From Prosthecomicrobium sp. N25 (GTDB taxonomy: Bacteria > Pseudomonadota > Alphaproteobacteria > Rhizobiales > Ancalomicrobiaceae): DNA of 64,000 nucleotides. The notes under the pieces are model-generated. The model saw only the letters and a program-made list of their open reading frames with translations. It made no database searches and was not told the origin of the DNA. A program made the position numbers and the translations under genes. Location of the stretch: the NCBI RefSeq assembly GCF_037203705.1, contig NZ_JBBCAT010000003.1, positions 310,001-374,000 on the forward strand, in the 5' to 3' direction. This document shows, in pieces, positions 16,210 to 27,914 of the stretch; within the stretch, counting starts at the first letter, position 1; each line of letters opens with the position of its first letter.

Positions 16210-16878
16210 TTATCGCTTCAGGTAGGCTTTCAAAATCCCGCTTGATGCCGAGAGAGAAACATCGTCCATTCGCTCCATCATTTCATGAGAGGCGACGTGG
16301 AGCAAAGTAGTTGTGTATATGCTCCAGACGAACGACTTCAGTAACAAAAGGACGTATAAAGTCCAAGCGGATAACGCACTTGCCAGCCAAAGACCATAGG
16401 CGATAACTGGTCGATGCCAGCGTTCATTCAACCATGTCGTGCCGTCGGGTAATGCTATGCTAATCATGGTGGTTACAATTAAGAAAGCAATGTAGTGGGC
16501 GAAAACAAAAAGATATGCGTACAGGATATACTGCATTCGATTTATTTTTTTGTCTTGACGGGAAGGTATTTTGGCGAGACTCAGCAGAAATCTTGGATTT
16601 AACAGCGCCGTCAGAATAGCGAACCCCCCAACTAAAAACCCCAGTATGTTTGTGGACATTGAGCTTCCCACCGACGTAATACGACGGATTATGGAAAAGG
16701 TACTGTTTAAGTCTATTGAATTTCCACCAGTTATAATATAGACTATGAGCAAGATCATTTGCATGTTGAACAATCCTAGACACACAGATCGCTGTGTGTC
16801 AGACGAAGCTACTTTGCTCGCCCTAAGATAGGCCGAGATGAAGTCTTTGTCTGGGAAAAAGGCTTCCGGTTTGCTCAT
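16210..16878 (-). CDS. Four-helix membrane protein of unknown function, second gene of a coupled pair
   Basis: A 222-residue inner-membrane protein. A hydrophilic N-terminus (about 35 residues) is followed by four predicted helices at about 36-52, 78-96, 117-141 and 158-186, and a helical C-terminal tail (HEMMERMDDVSLSASSGILK). No family is recognised. Its ATG overlaps the stop of the upstream gene (ATGA), so both are made together. Codon use is AT-rich, unlike the neighbourhood, which indicates transfer. The arrangement of a membrane protein with a soluble partner resembles two-gene immunity systems such as Kiwa, but no sequence match to KwaA could be established. Confidence 0.75.
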   Translation of the reverse strand: MSKPEAFFPDKDFISAYLRASKVASSDTQRSVCLGLFNMQMILLIVYIITGGNSIDLNSTFSIIRRITSVGSSMSTNILGFLVGGFAILTALLNPRFLLSLAKIPSRQDKKINRMQYILYAYLFVFAHYIAFLIVTTMISIALPDGTTWLNERWHRPVIAYGLWLASALSAWTLYVLLLLKSFVWSIYTTTLLHVASHEMMERMDDVSLSASSGILKAYLKR

Positions 16879-17885
16879 TCGCTCAGACTTTGCGCCTCCA
16901 GGAAATCAGCGTTGACTTTAGATAAACTAATGCTTGGAACCTTCACAATCTGTTCATCACCAAGCTTTTTGAGCGCGTCGTACATCTTCGCGGCAGTTCC
17001 TGAGTCGTCTGGAGGTATTGCTGCTAGATTCCTTGTTATGATGAATTTTTCATTATTACCTTGGAGTTGGTTACCCAGTTTATCTGTCCCGTTAGTCGTG
17101 ACGAAAACGCTTCCTGTCTCTATGGCGTCTTTGGCAGTCTCAATCGCCGCGTCTACACTCAAACCACCTTTGCTTTCTGAAATTAGTGTCGAGCTATCTG
17201 CCTCCAGTTTCTTTGTGTATTCGACGAGCTCTCCTAGTATTTCTGCGCCGTCAAGTTCTGGGTTTGGTCGGACAACTCTTAGGGATATTTTTTTAAGGAC
17301 TTTGTACTGCCGCAAAAATTCGACTAAGTCCTTACCCCCTCCAAGTGGAACTACTTCCAGCGTAGGTGCAGGGTTCTCGAAATAGGCCTCCGATACAGAA
17401 CGAGGGAAGGGCGCACCTATTGGGGTCGAGATTAGTTTTCTGATGTAACGCCTGTGTTCTTCGTCCAAAAAGTACTGAATTGTTGCTTTAAAGGCCTTTA
17501 GATCTGGTGCATGCGGCGTCTCAGGAAAGTAGACTAATCTATGATTATTGATAACAAGCAGGAAAAACGATGATGGAGATGATCTCATGCTAGATTCATC
17601 TTTCACTAAAGTATCGCCTTCAATCAACAATTGAGTGCGAACTAATAGTGTATCTTTGACTAATCTTCCATAAACACCAAACACTGGCTTATCGCCGGAC
17701 TCCAGTCTTACGATGTTTGTGTCAACTAACTTAAATTTTGTCTTTCGTCCGTAGCGACGGACAATCTTCTTACTTGTTATCGCGGGAATAACGACAGTAT
17801 CCAGGTAGTCGAGTAAGAATTTCTTCTCGCCGAAGCGCAATATGAAATTTGCGAACTGCATTGTATGCTGGCGCATCGTCACCAT
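16875..17885 (-). CDS. Soluble protein of unknown function, first gene of a coupled pair
   Basis: A 336-residue protein with no signal peptide or membrane helix. The N-terminal half alternates strands and helices (RYGRKTKFKLVDTNIVRL near residue 45; FFLLVINNHRLVYFPETPHAP near 107). The middle has an aromatic/basic helix (FLDEEHRRYIRKL). The C-terminal half is mixed, with FIITRNLAAIPPDD near 287. I recognise no catalytic motif. Starts at 17885, 17876 and 17861 are all possible; none has a good ribosome-binding site, and the last gives MQFANFILRF. Low GC and IS sequences on both sides point to horizontal acquisition. It is co-translated with the membrane protein gene. Confidence 0.75.
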   Translation of the reverse strand: MVTMRQHTMQFANFILRFGEKKFLLDYLDTVVIPAITSKKIVRRYGRKTKFKLVDTNIVRLESGDKPVFGVYGRLVKDTLLVRTQLLIEGDTLVKDESSMRSSPSSFFLLVINNHRLVYFPETPHAPDLKAFKATIQYFLDEEHRRYIRKLISTPIGAPFPRSVSEAYFENPAPTLEVVPLGGGKDLVEFLRQYKVLKKISLRVVRPNPELDGAEILGELVEYTKKLEADSSTLISESKGGLSVDAAIETAKDAIETGSVFVTTNGTDKLGNQLQGNNEKFIITRNLAAIPPDDSGTAAKMYDALKKLGDEQIVKVPSISLSKVNADFLEAQSLSE

Positions 17886-17991
17886 CCAGTTACGGAATCA
17901 ATAACCTATGGTGACCGATCTGAACTGTGCACGCAAGGCGGGAGGGTTGAACGTGGTCAGCGGTGTGCCGTTGGTTTACGGGGCCAGCATG

Positions 17992-18047
17992 AATTGCGGT
18001 GACAGCATACGCAGTTCCGAATTCCGGTGACAGCATACCCATTTCCG
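17992..18047 (+). repeat. Two tandem 28-base repeats, IS-end-like
   Basis: Units 17992-18019 and 18020-18047 share AATT-CGGTGACAGCATAC and TTCCG and differ at four or so positions. The sequence style (GGTGACAGCATAC) is that of insertion-sequence termini. It marks the right edge of the AT-rich island, between the uncharacterised pair and uvrB. Confidence 0.7.
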
Positions 18048-18144
18048 GGTTCTCAACCCTGGTCCGGCGAGCCTGACCCACCTCGATTCAGTGTCGACCC
18101 GGTGTGTCGACGAGTCGCCCCTGATCCAACCCTTCTCCGCACAC

Positions 18145-20925
<2,781 letters not shown>

Positions 20926-21019
20926 CGAGCCAATATGGCGCGAGTCCCCGGGCGGGAAAAGGTCGCCCGCCGGCGCGCGCAGCTGCCGTGCTGACAGGAG
21001 GTGTCAGGACGAGGCCGCC

Positions 21020-22570
21020 TCAGAGCAGGTAGACGACGTCGTAGCCCGCCTTCGCCTGGCTGAGCGCGTCCAGGTCCGCCAGGCTCTGGAGCCGGTCCGG
21101 CCCGCCGGTCACCCCGAGCAGCGTCACGCTGTGGCCCGTCCAGGTCAGCGTGGTGTCGGTGCCGTCGTCCAGGACCTGCACCGCCGAGCGGTCGAACGTC
21201 TGCGGGTCGTCGACGTCGAGGACGAAGAAGTCCCGGTCCGCGAAGGTCAGGTCCGTCACCGTGTCGCGGCCGTCGTCGGAGGCGAACTTGAACATGAAGT
21301 AGTCCCGGCCCTGGTTGCCGGTCAGCAGGTCGTCCCCTTCGCCGCCGTCGAGCGCGTCGTCGTTGCCGCCCTCGTCGGCCGGGCCGCGGACCGGGCCGGC
21401 GTCGCCGTAGAGCCGGTCGTTGTCCCGACCGCCGAAGAGATGATCCGCCCCCGCCCCGCCCGCCATCACGTCCTGGCCGTCGTTGCCGTAGAGCGAATCC
21501 TCGCCCTCGTCGCCGTACATCTCGTCGATGAGGAACCCGCCCTGCACCTGGTCGCTGCCGCCGCCCCCATGGGTGGTCGCGCCCGTGCCGCAGACCACCA
21601 CGTCGTTGCCGGCCCCGGCCAGCACGAGGTCCACGCCGCCGTTGAAGCTGAAGATGAGGTCGTCCCCCGCGCCGCCGTCGATGCGGTCGTAGCCGTCGCC
21701 GCCGTAGATCGTGTCCTGGCCGTCGCCGCCCGAGAGGTCGGAGTCGTCCCGGTCGTCCGTATGGTCGCCGGCATAGATCAGGTCGTTTCCGGCGCCGCCC
21801 GCAAGCCTGTCGAATCCATCCCCGCCCCGGAGGACGTCGTTCCCCGCCCCGCCGTCGATCACGTCGACGTCGGCGCCGCCCGACAACAGGTCGGCGCCGT
21901 CGCCGCCCTGAAGGATGTCCCGGCCGTCACCGCCGTCCAGGGTGTCCCGGCCCGCCTCGCCGGCGAGCCGGTCGTCGCCGGCGTCGCCGCTCAGGACGTC
22001 GTTGTCCGCCCCGCCCCACAGTGCGTCCGATCCCTCGCCGCCGGCGAGCACGTCCCGGCCCGCCTGGCCGTACGCCAGGTCATCCCCGGCATCGCCCCGG
22101 ATGGTGTCGTGGCCGCCGCCGCCCCAGATCGTGTCCTGGCCCTCGCCCGCTTCCAGGAGATCGGAACCGTCGAGGACCCCGACCAGGCCGGCCGTGTAGC
22201 TCGCATCCGCCTCGTCGCCGAAGATGAGGTCGTCGCCGGAGCCGCCCACCACCGTGTCGGCCCCGCGCGCCAGCGCTCCCTCGACGCGGCCGGGCACGAG
22301 GAAGGACCCGGTTCCGCCGACGATGAGATCGTTGTCGGCTCCGCCGTCGAGCCGGTTCTGCGCGAAGCTGCCGAGGATCGTGTCGGCCCCGGCGAGGCCG
22401 TTGGCGTCGCCGGGGGCGAAGGGGTCGCTCCCCGGGCCCCGCAGGGAGATGAGGTCCGGTCCGTCGGTACCGACGATCAGCGACGAGGTGAGGGTCGGGA
22501 AAACCTGTCCCTGCACGGCCCTGAGCATCGCGGACGAAGCCGCGCCGGTTGGCGCAACGGGTCTCCACAT
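21020..22570 (-). CDS. RTX (hemolysin-type calcium-binding repeat) secreted protein
   Basis: A 516-residue protein made mostly of RTX nonapeptides (GGxGxDxLx), from about residue 75 to 445. These bind calcium and fold outside the cell as a beta-roll. The last 75 residues form a separate domain ending in acidic-hydrophobic DVVYLL, the style of an uncleaved type I secretion signal. No Sec signal is present. ATG 22570 has GGGAGG upstream. There is no recognisable enzymatic domain and no type I transporter gene nearby. The GC-rich repeat DNA is coding, not a separate repeat array. Confidence 0.88.
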   Translation of the reverse strand: MWRPVAPTGAASSAMLRAVQGQVFPTLTSSLIVGTDGPDLISLRGPGSDPFAPGDANGLAGADTILGSFAQNRLDGGADNDLIVGGTGSFLVPGRVEGALARGADTVVGGSGDDLIFGDEADASYTAGLVGVLDGSDLLEAGEGQDTIWGGGGHDTIRGDAGDDLAYGQAGRDVLAGGEGSDALWGGADNDVLSGDAGDDRLAGEAGRDTLDGGDGRDILQGGDGADLLSGGADVDVIDGGAGNDVLRGGDGFDRLAGGAGNDLIYAGDHTDDRDDSDLSGGDGQDTIYGGDGYDRIDGGAGDDLIFSFNGGVDLVLAGAGNDVVVCGTGATTHGGGGSDQVQGGFLIDEMYGDEGEDSLYGNDGQDVMAGGAGADHLFGGRDNDRLYGDAGPVRGPADEGGNDDALDGGEGDDLLTGNQGRDYFMFKFASDDGRDTVTDLTFADRDFFVLDVDDPQTFDRSAVQVLDDGTDTTLTWTGHSVTLLGVTGGPDRLQSLADLDALSQAKAGYDVVYLL

Positions 22571-22800
22571 GGCGGCCTCCCGAAATATTCAGAACATTTA
22601 ATGTTACCCCCGCTGCCGCCCGCCGGCTTCAGCAGTTTTCCGGAGGCCTGGGAGGTTCGCGGCCGGACCGGCCAGGGCCGCCGCCCGGCCCCCGCGATCA
22701 CGGCACTGGGAACGTCCGTGTCCGGCCCGCCCCGCGACAGCAACGGCCGGCCGTGGCATGATCGGCGGGTTCTTCACCACCGCCTCGCGGAGTGCTTTTC

Positions 22801-23163
22801 ATGGCCGCCTATACCGCCCAGCAAGCCGAGATCGACAACCACCTGATCAACCTGCTGATCGACACCGCCCCCGAGGACTGGAACGCGGTCGTCCTGATGG
22901 TGGAGCCGCGGCCCGGGCTGGACGGCGCGCCCTTCATGGCGAAGATCGTCAACCCGGACGTCTCCGGCCCGGAGTTGGAGGTGCCCGGCGAGATCCGCGA
23001 ACTCCTGACCGCCCTCGTCGCCCATTTCGCCACGGCGAAGCGGGAGTGGACGCGGATGACCTACAGCGCCTGGAACCGCGACGGCAACTGGCAGGCCAAG
23101 GTCTCCGTCCCGGCCCCGGGACAGAAGCCCGAGGCGGCCGAGACGTCGCCCAGGGCACACTGA
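22801..23163 (+). CDS. Possible YezG/DUF600-type immunity protein
   Basis: A 120-residue acidic cytoplasmic protein. The pattern APEDWNAVVLMVE near residue 24, a helix LLTALVAHFATAK near 75, and the ending EWTRMTYSAWNRDGNWQAKV resembles YezG-like (DUF600) immunity proteins. These neutralise polymorphic toxins. No toxin gene of that class is adjacent; the divergent neighbour is the RTX protein. I prefer ATG 22801 to GTG 22792 because GGAG sits nine bases upstream. The assignment is by pattern only and may be wrong. Confidence 0.5.
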   Translation: MAAYTAQQAEIDNHLINLLIDTAPEDWNAVVLMVEPRPGLDGAPFMAKIVNPDVSGPELEVPGEIRELLTALVAHFATAKREWTRMTYSAWNRDGNWQAKVSVPAPGQKPEAAETSPRAH

Positions 23164-23184
23164 GGCGCATCGTTCACGCAGCCG

Positions 23185-24588
23185 TCAGTGACCCCGCCGC
23201 TCCGGCCCGGCATAGTCCGGATCGGCCCGGTTCCGGCGGTCGAGCGGGCCGGTGCGCAAGGCCAGGATGAACCGGCGCACCTCCTCGGACAGGGCCTGCG
23301 ACTTCTCGCCGAGCGTCGTGGACGCCGTGCGCACCGTGCCGGCCGAACGGCTGGTCAGCCCGATCGCCTGCTCGACCACCACCATACTGCGCGACAGCGA
23401 CGCGGTCCCGGTCGCCGCCATCTGCACGTTCGAGGAGATCTCGCGGGTCGCCGCGCCCTGCTCCTCGACCGCGGCCGCGATGCTGCCGGTGACGTGGTCG
23501 ACCTCGCCCATGATGGATGCGATCGCCTCGATGGCCTCGACCGCCTGGGCGGTGCCGGTCTGGATGTCGGAGACTTGGCGGGAGATCTCCTCCGTCGCCT
23601 TGGCGGTCTGGCCCGCGAGCTCCTTGACCTCCGCGGCCACGACCGCGAAGCCGCGGCCCGCCTCGCCGGCCCTGGCGGCCTCGATCGTGGCGTTGAGGGC
23701 GAGCAGGTTGGTCTGGCCGGCGATCGCCTGGATGAGCCCGACCACGTCCCCGATGCGCTGGCCCGAGGTCGCCAGTCCCTCCACGGCGCCGGCCGACTTG
23801 GCCGTCATGGCACGGGCCTTCTGCACCACGTTGGCGGCGCCGCCGAGCTGGCGGCCGATCTCCTGGATGGACGAGGCCAGTTCCTCGGCCGCGGAGGCCA
23901 CGGTCTGGACGGTGGTGGAGGTCTCCTCCGAGGCGCTCGCCGCCGAGACCGCCTGGCGGCTGGCGTCGGCCGCGGCGGCGGCCATCTGCTCGGCCGTCTG
24001 GATCAGCTCCTGGTTGTTGGCGTCCACCGTGCCGAGCAGGCTCTCCACGGCGGTCTTGAAGGACTGGAACGTCTCCTCCATGAAGCGCCCGCGCTGGGAG
24101 CGCTCCTCGACCAAAACGTCTTGGTAGACCGAGATGGCAAAGTCCAGGTCGAGAAAGACGGCCGTGTTCAGCGCCTGGATCCGGCGCGCCGCGAGCGCCG
24201 GCCGGAACCGATGGGCCTTCATCACGATGGCGGCGAGCTCGTTCAGCAGCATCCGGTAGCCGCCGATGTACCAGCGCGGCTCCAGCCCGATGCGGTGGTG
24301 CGTCCGCCCGATCGTCTGCACGCTCGTGGCGTAGTCGAGGTCGAAGCGACCCGAGAACAGGCGCGCCCAATGCCGTTCCTGAACCTGCTCGAGCCGGCCC
24401 TGCTGCGCACCGATCATCGTCGCCAGCGCCGGCTGGCTCATCATGTGGGCATAGAAGCGCTTCATGACCCGAGGCAGTTCGGGTTGCACCACCTGCCAGA
24501 TCGCCTGCAGGTCGGCACGGATGCCGTCGTCCATCTGAAGAAAGGCGAGCCGGCCCTTAAGGTCGATGCGATCCTCTTTGTCCGTCAT
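23185..24588 (-). CDS. Globin-coupled methyl-accepting chemotaxis protein (HemAT-like)
   Basis: A 467-residue soluble chemoreceptor with no membrane helix. Residues about 15-165 form a protoglobin domain with the proximal histidine H97 in the typical H-x-x-IGL setting, followed by [13 protein letters not shown]. The MCP signalling domain spans about 200-430; its hairpin tip is [24 protein letters not shown] near 290. The C-terminal tail ends in GPERRGH. Such proteins sense oxygen through haem and signal to CheA. No che genes are in the window, so it feeds a pathway encoded elsewhere. Confidence 0.93.
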   Translation of the reverse strand: MTDKEDRIDLKGRLAFLQMDDGIRADLQAIWQVVQPELPRVMKRFYAHMMSQPALATMIGAQQGRLEQVQERHWARLFSGRFDLDYATSVQTIGRTHHRIGLEPRWYIGGYRMLLNELAAIVMKAHRFRPALAARRIQALNTAVFLDLDFAISVYQDVLVEERSQRGRFMEETFQSFKTAVESLLGTVDANNQELIQTAEQMAAAAADASRQAVSAASASEETSTTVQTVASAAEELASSIQEIGRQLGGAANVVQKARAMTAKSAGAVEGLATSGQRIGDVVGLIQAIAGQTNLLALNATIEAARAGEAGRGFAVVAAEVKELAGQTAKATEEISRQVSDIQTGTAQAVEAIEAIASIMGEVDHVTGSIAAAVEEQGAATREISSNVQMAATGTASLSRSMVVVEQAIGLTSRSAGTVRTASTTLGEKSQALSEEVRRFILALRTGPLDRRNRADPDYAGPERRGH

Positions 24589-25000
24589 GTCGTCTGCCCG
24601 AGTGTCCGTGTCTGTTTGTCGAAGTTTGGGGCCAAGCCGATAAGCACAGGAATATAGTTGGCCCCTGATATAAGAGGTTCATGGTTCGCGGTTAAGGAAG
24701 GCATAATCGACTTAGACGCCCCGTCGCAACGTCGGGTATGGTCTCGCTGAACTCTCGCCCGAACGCGATGACAGCACCGTCATGTGGACGGGGGCGGAGC
24801 GTTTGCCAGGCCTGCAACCCGCTGACGACGCTGCGGCAGCGATCGGGCCGGAACTCACATCAGATCGTCTCCACTTACGGAACCGCGCCGACATCTTACG
24901 TAATCATCCGGAGCCGGGAGTTGCAGGCCGGAGCCCGCACAAGCGCGGCCCGTCCGATCGCGGACGCGGATGATCCCGGGCATCCCCCAGCGCGGACCGC
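24589..25000. other. Spacer between the chemoreceptor and DUF4123 genes
   Basis: About 410 bases. The part at 24640-24720 is AT-richer and lies upstream of the chemoreceptor gene, so it probably contains its promoter. I see no gene, hairpin or repeat that I can support. Confidence 0.5.
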
Positions 25001-25456
25001 CTAAAGAGAGGCGTCGACGCCCCCGAGCACGTCGCTCTCGGCCAGGATCCTGTCCGTCAGGCCCAGAACCTGGGCGCGGGCCTGCGCGTCCGCCTGGGCC
25101 AGGTAGGCGCGCAGCACACGGGGATCGTAGAAGCGGAACAGAACGGGCCGGCCGTCGGGCGCCTGAGCCTGCAGGAGCTGCCGCAGTCGCCGCAAGACCG
25201 TCGCCGGAGCCCTCGACGTTTCCAGGAAGACGCCCCAGGACCCGTCTCGCCCCTCGCGCCGCCACAGCGCCAGCAGCGGCTCCGCGTCGTCCAACGGCAC
25301 CAGCCAGGGCGACACCCGTTGCAGCACGGCCGGAAGGTCGCCCGCGAGCAGGCAGTAGGGGTCGAAGCAGCGGTGGACGGCGTCATAGAGGCGCGCATCC
25401 CGCGCACAGTCCACCACGGCATAGCGTCGACGGCTCAACGGGGCAGCCGCGAGCAC
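25001..25456 (-). CDS. DUF4123 protein, likely type VI effector adaptor
   Basis: A 151-residue protein that matches DUF4123 along most of its length: YAVVDCARD at the start, SPWLVPLDDAEPLLALW near residue 50, a GSWGVFLET stretch near 73, and PDGRPVLFRFYDPRVLRAYL near 100. DUF4123 proteins load effectors onto VgrG spikes of type VI secretion systems. GTG 25456 is the only start that fits; GGCGAGG lies just upstream. The upstream gene encodes a Fic/Doc-domain protein and is the likely cargo. No VgrG or structural T6SS gene is in the window. Confidence 0.85.
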   Translation of the reverse strand: MLAAAPLSRRRYAVVDCARDARLYDAVHRCFDPYCLLAGDLPAVLQRVSPWLVPLDDAEPLLALWRREGRDGSWGVFLETSRAPATVLRRLRQLLQAQAPDGRPVLFRFYDPRVLRAYLAQADAQARAQVLGLTDRILAESDVLGGVDASL

Positions 25457-25680
25457 TTCACCCTCGCCGCGGTCGTCCGTCTGGCCGCCGGGAAGGTGCG
25501 CATCGGAGATCTGGCCGACCCCACCCGGGCGCCGACGCGGGCAACGCGGGAGAGGCGGATCCTCTCGTAATCCTTGGGAGCCATCCGGCGCTGCCTCGGG
25601 AATGCATGATCAGCACTGATTCCAATAAGCCAGTCCGACCACGGATGCGAGCCCGGCATAAACCCGAATGCTGCAGGAAT

Positions 25681-27174
25681 TCAGGCTTTCCCCGGTCGAC
25701 CTGCGGCGCCGGAACCGATCCCCTCGCGGATCCAGCGGGCCAGGCCGGCCTCGTCCATCGTCCCCTCGGCAAGGCTCTGAATGGCCGCCGTCGCCTCGGA
25801 CTCCGGGACCTTGAAGTCGACCCCGTTGAGGCCGAGGAAGACCACGATGGACATGAAGGCGGTTCTCTTGTTGCCGTCCACGAAGGGATGATTTTGGGCG
25901 ATCCCGAACGCGTAGGCTGCCGCGAGGGCTGCCGGATCCTGCTCGCCCTCATAGGCGTGCTTGTTCATCGGACGCCCGAGAGCCGATTCGAGCAGGCCCA
26001 TGTCGCGCAGGCCGGGCGATCCTCCGAACTTGGCCATCTGCTCGTCATGGACCTCGACCACGAGCTCGGCCTCCAGCCACTCGATCGTGGGCTTCGCCGC
26101 CTCCTCCGCCGCCGGCCCGGCCGCGGACGGCGCCGGGGGCGCAGCCGGCGGTGCCGGCGCGGCCGCCTCGCCGTTGCCGGGCGCGGCCCCCCCGCCCCCA
26201 CCGCTCCCCCCATCGACCGCCAGCACGACCGCCGGACCCGGGTTCGGCGGCAGCGGCACAGTCTGCTCGACGGCCGGCGCTCCGGACGCCGCCGCGGCCA
26301 GAAGGGCCTGAACTTGCTTCTTCACCGCCTCCGGGTCGACGCTCTTCGGCGGCGCGGGCGGCGGTCCTCCGGCGCCTCGGCTGTCCGGGTCGCGCGGCAC
26401 CGGCGGGGGCGGCCGTGACGGAGGCCGCGGCAGCACCGGATCGGACTTCACGATCCTGACCTTGTGCAGGATGCCGATGAAGCGGGTGAAGCCGACCCGG
26501 TCCATGTAGCGGGCGAGGAGGTAGCCGTTCGCCTGCAGCTCACGCTCGAGCCGGGCCGGGCGCGTCGACCCGATGACCCAGTCGACGATGTCGATCTCCT
26601 CGCCGAACGAACCGAAGTCCGACACCTCCGGCAGGGGCGGCGTCCGGTTCGTCTGGTAGGCCTCGGGCGGCAGGCTCGAGATCCGCGCGTCGCAGATCGC
26701 GATGAACTGCTGAAGCATCTCGCGCTCGATCTTGGGCGCACTGCGGCGCATGAGCCCGAACTGCCGCTCGGCATCCAGCATCAGGGCCGCCATCCGGGCG
26801 GGCATCGAGGCCTGCTCCAGGCGCTTCGGATCGGCAGGCTTTTCGATGGCGTTGCGAAACCGGGCCCCGATCGCATCCACGTGGAAGGTCGGAACGCGCT
26901 TCGCCGTCAGCCGTCCGGCGAGGACCGTGGATTGCAGCACCGCGGACAGCTCCGGCAGGCTCACGGGCACCATCAGCTCGGGCATGCCCCACAGGTCGCC
27001 GTGCCGGCGGATCGTCGCCGCCAGTGTGCTGTCGTGGTGAAGTGCGGCGAGCCACGCGCCCAGCATGCGCTCCCCGTCGACGACACTCGGCGGCGCCACG
27101 GGCGGTCGCTGGCGCGGCGCGATGAGGATCCGTTCCAGGTTGCGTTCGAGGCAGAGGACGCGGTCGAAGATCAT
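25681..27174 (-). CDS. Large protein with C-terminal Fic/Doc toxin domain, candidate type VI effector
   Basis: A 497-residue protein in three parts. Residues 1-246 are an unrecognised helical domain. Residues about 247-363 are a linker rich in proline, alanine and glycine. Residues about 364-490 are a Doc/Fic domain with the full Fic motif HPFVDGNKRT at 429-438 and a Doc-like opening (KFGGSPGLRD). Fic enzymes transfer AMP or related groups to proteins, and Doc phosphorylates EF-Tu; which applies is unknown. No phd-type antitoxin gene or inhibitory helix is seen next to it. The downstream DUF4123 gene suggests type VI export. ATG 27174 is chosen; upstream readings start at TTG without a site. 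Confidence 0.85.
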   Translation of the reverse strand: MIFDRVLCLERNLERILIAPRQRPPVAPPSVVDGERMLGAWLAALHHDSTLAATIRRHGDLWGMPELMVPVSLPELSAVLQSTVLAGRLTAKRVPTFHVDAIGARFRNAIEKPADPKRLEQASMPARMAALMLDAERQFGLMRRSAPKIEREMLQQFIAICDARISSLPPEAYQTNRTPPLPEVSDFGSFGEEIDIVDWVIGSTRPARLERELQANGYLLARYMDRVGFTRFIGILHKVRIVKSDPVLPRPPSRPPPPVPRDPDSRGAGGPPPAPPKSVDPEAVKKQVQALLAAAASGAPAVEQTVPLPPNPGPAVVLAVDGGSGGGGGAAPGNGEAAAPAPPAAPPAPSAAGPAAEEAAKPTIEWLEAELVVEVHDEQMAKFGGSPGLRDMGLLESALGRPMNKHAYEGEQDPAALAAAYAFGIAQNHPFVDGNKRTAFMSIVVFLGLNGVDFKVPESEATAAIQSLAEGTMDEAGLARWIREGIGSGAAGRPGKA

Positions 27175-27340
27175 GGGAGCCGAAGAGGGCCGGCCGCCCG
27201 CGGGCGGTCCGCGCGCGCCCTGCCGGGCCCTGTCCAGAGTGGCCGAACCGGCGCCGCCCCTCAAGGGGACGGGGTCCCCGCCGCGATCACGTCTCTCCGG
27301 GCCCCCGGCGCCCCGCCACGGCGAGCCCCCCCGGCTCGCC

Positions 27341-27808
27341 TCAGCCCGCCCCGCAGCGCGCCTTGCCCTTGTAGATCCTCGTCTTTTCCTGGCCGTTCTC
27401 GACCCGGGACGCCGTCATTTCATAGCGCCCCGTCGCGCTGTCGGCATCCGAACCCGATCCTCGCGTCTCGATCACGAGTTCGAGCGCCGGCCCTCTCTCC
27501 CCCTCCGCCGGCTCGCGGTAGAGATGCAGCCGGATCTCGCGCCCGCGCAGCCAGGAATGGACGAGATGCTCCGACCCGAACGAGACCTCGGGCGGGCCGG
27601 CCGGAGCATCCTTGGCCTTGAGGGCCAGCGAGGCCTGGAGGTTCGAGATCGGGCTGCCGAGCCCGTGGCCGAACACGGCGGTCAGGCTGAAGGCGACCGC
27701 GCGGTCTTCGATCGAGCAGTCGAGGGACCCGGTCGCATTCGCGGCACCCGGGGCGAGGAGGGCGATGCAGAGGAGGAGGGCTCGCGGGAAGAGCAGGCGC
27801 AGGGACAC
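27341..27808 (-). CDS. Secreted protein of unknown function
   Basis: A 155-residue protein with a Sec signal peptide (about residues 1-24, ending NA-TG). The mature part is beta-rich with two cysteines (SLDCSIEDR near residue 30 and KARCGAG at the end), which may form a disulfide. GTG 27808 is chosen because GGAG sits seven bases upstream and the signal peptide starts there; a longer frame begins at 27946. No domain is recognised. Confidence 0.7.
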   Translation of the reverse strand: MSLRLLFPRALLLCIALLAPGAANATGSLDCSIEDRAVAFSLTAVFGHGLGSPISNLQASLALKAKDAPAGPPEVSFGSEHLVHSWLRGREIRLHLYREPAEGERGPALELVIETRGSGSDADSATGRYEMTASRVENGQEKTRIYKGKARCGAG

Positions 27809-27914
27809 GGGGCGGCTCCATGGACGGGAGATCACCCATAGCCGGGCCGCGTTTCCGCCCGATGTCGGCGGCGTGACCGGGCCGTGCCTGGGCGGCACGG
27901 CCGAGTCATGGTAA

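Noticed and set aside
16210-17885. Kiwa (KwaA/KwaB) identity for the gene pair
   Set aside because: Membrane plus soluble layout is similar, but gene order is reversed and I see no DUF4868-like features in the soluble protein.
17992-18047. Tandem 28-mers as a CRISPR remnant
   Set aside because: Units abut without spacers and no cas gene is present.
21300-22350. Dense short repeats as a CRISPR or satellite array
   Set aside because: The periodicity is the coding of RTX nonapeptides; there are no constant repeats with variable spacers.
25435-25582. Small frame between the Fic and DUF4123 genes as an immunity gene
   Set aside because: About 49 basic codons, weak start site and overlap with the DUF4123 gene; no antitoxin-like features.
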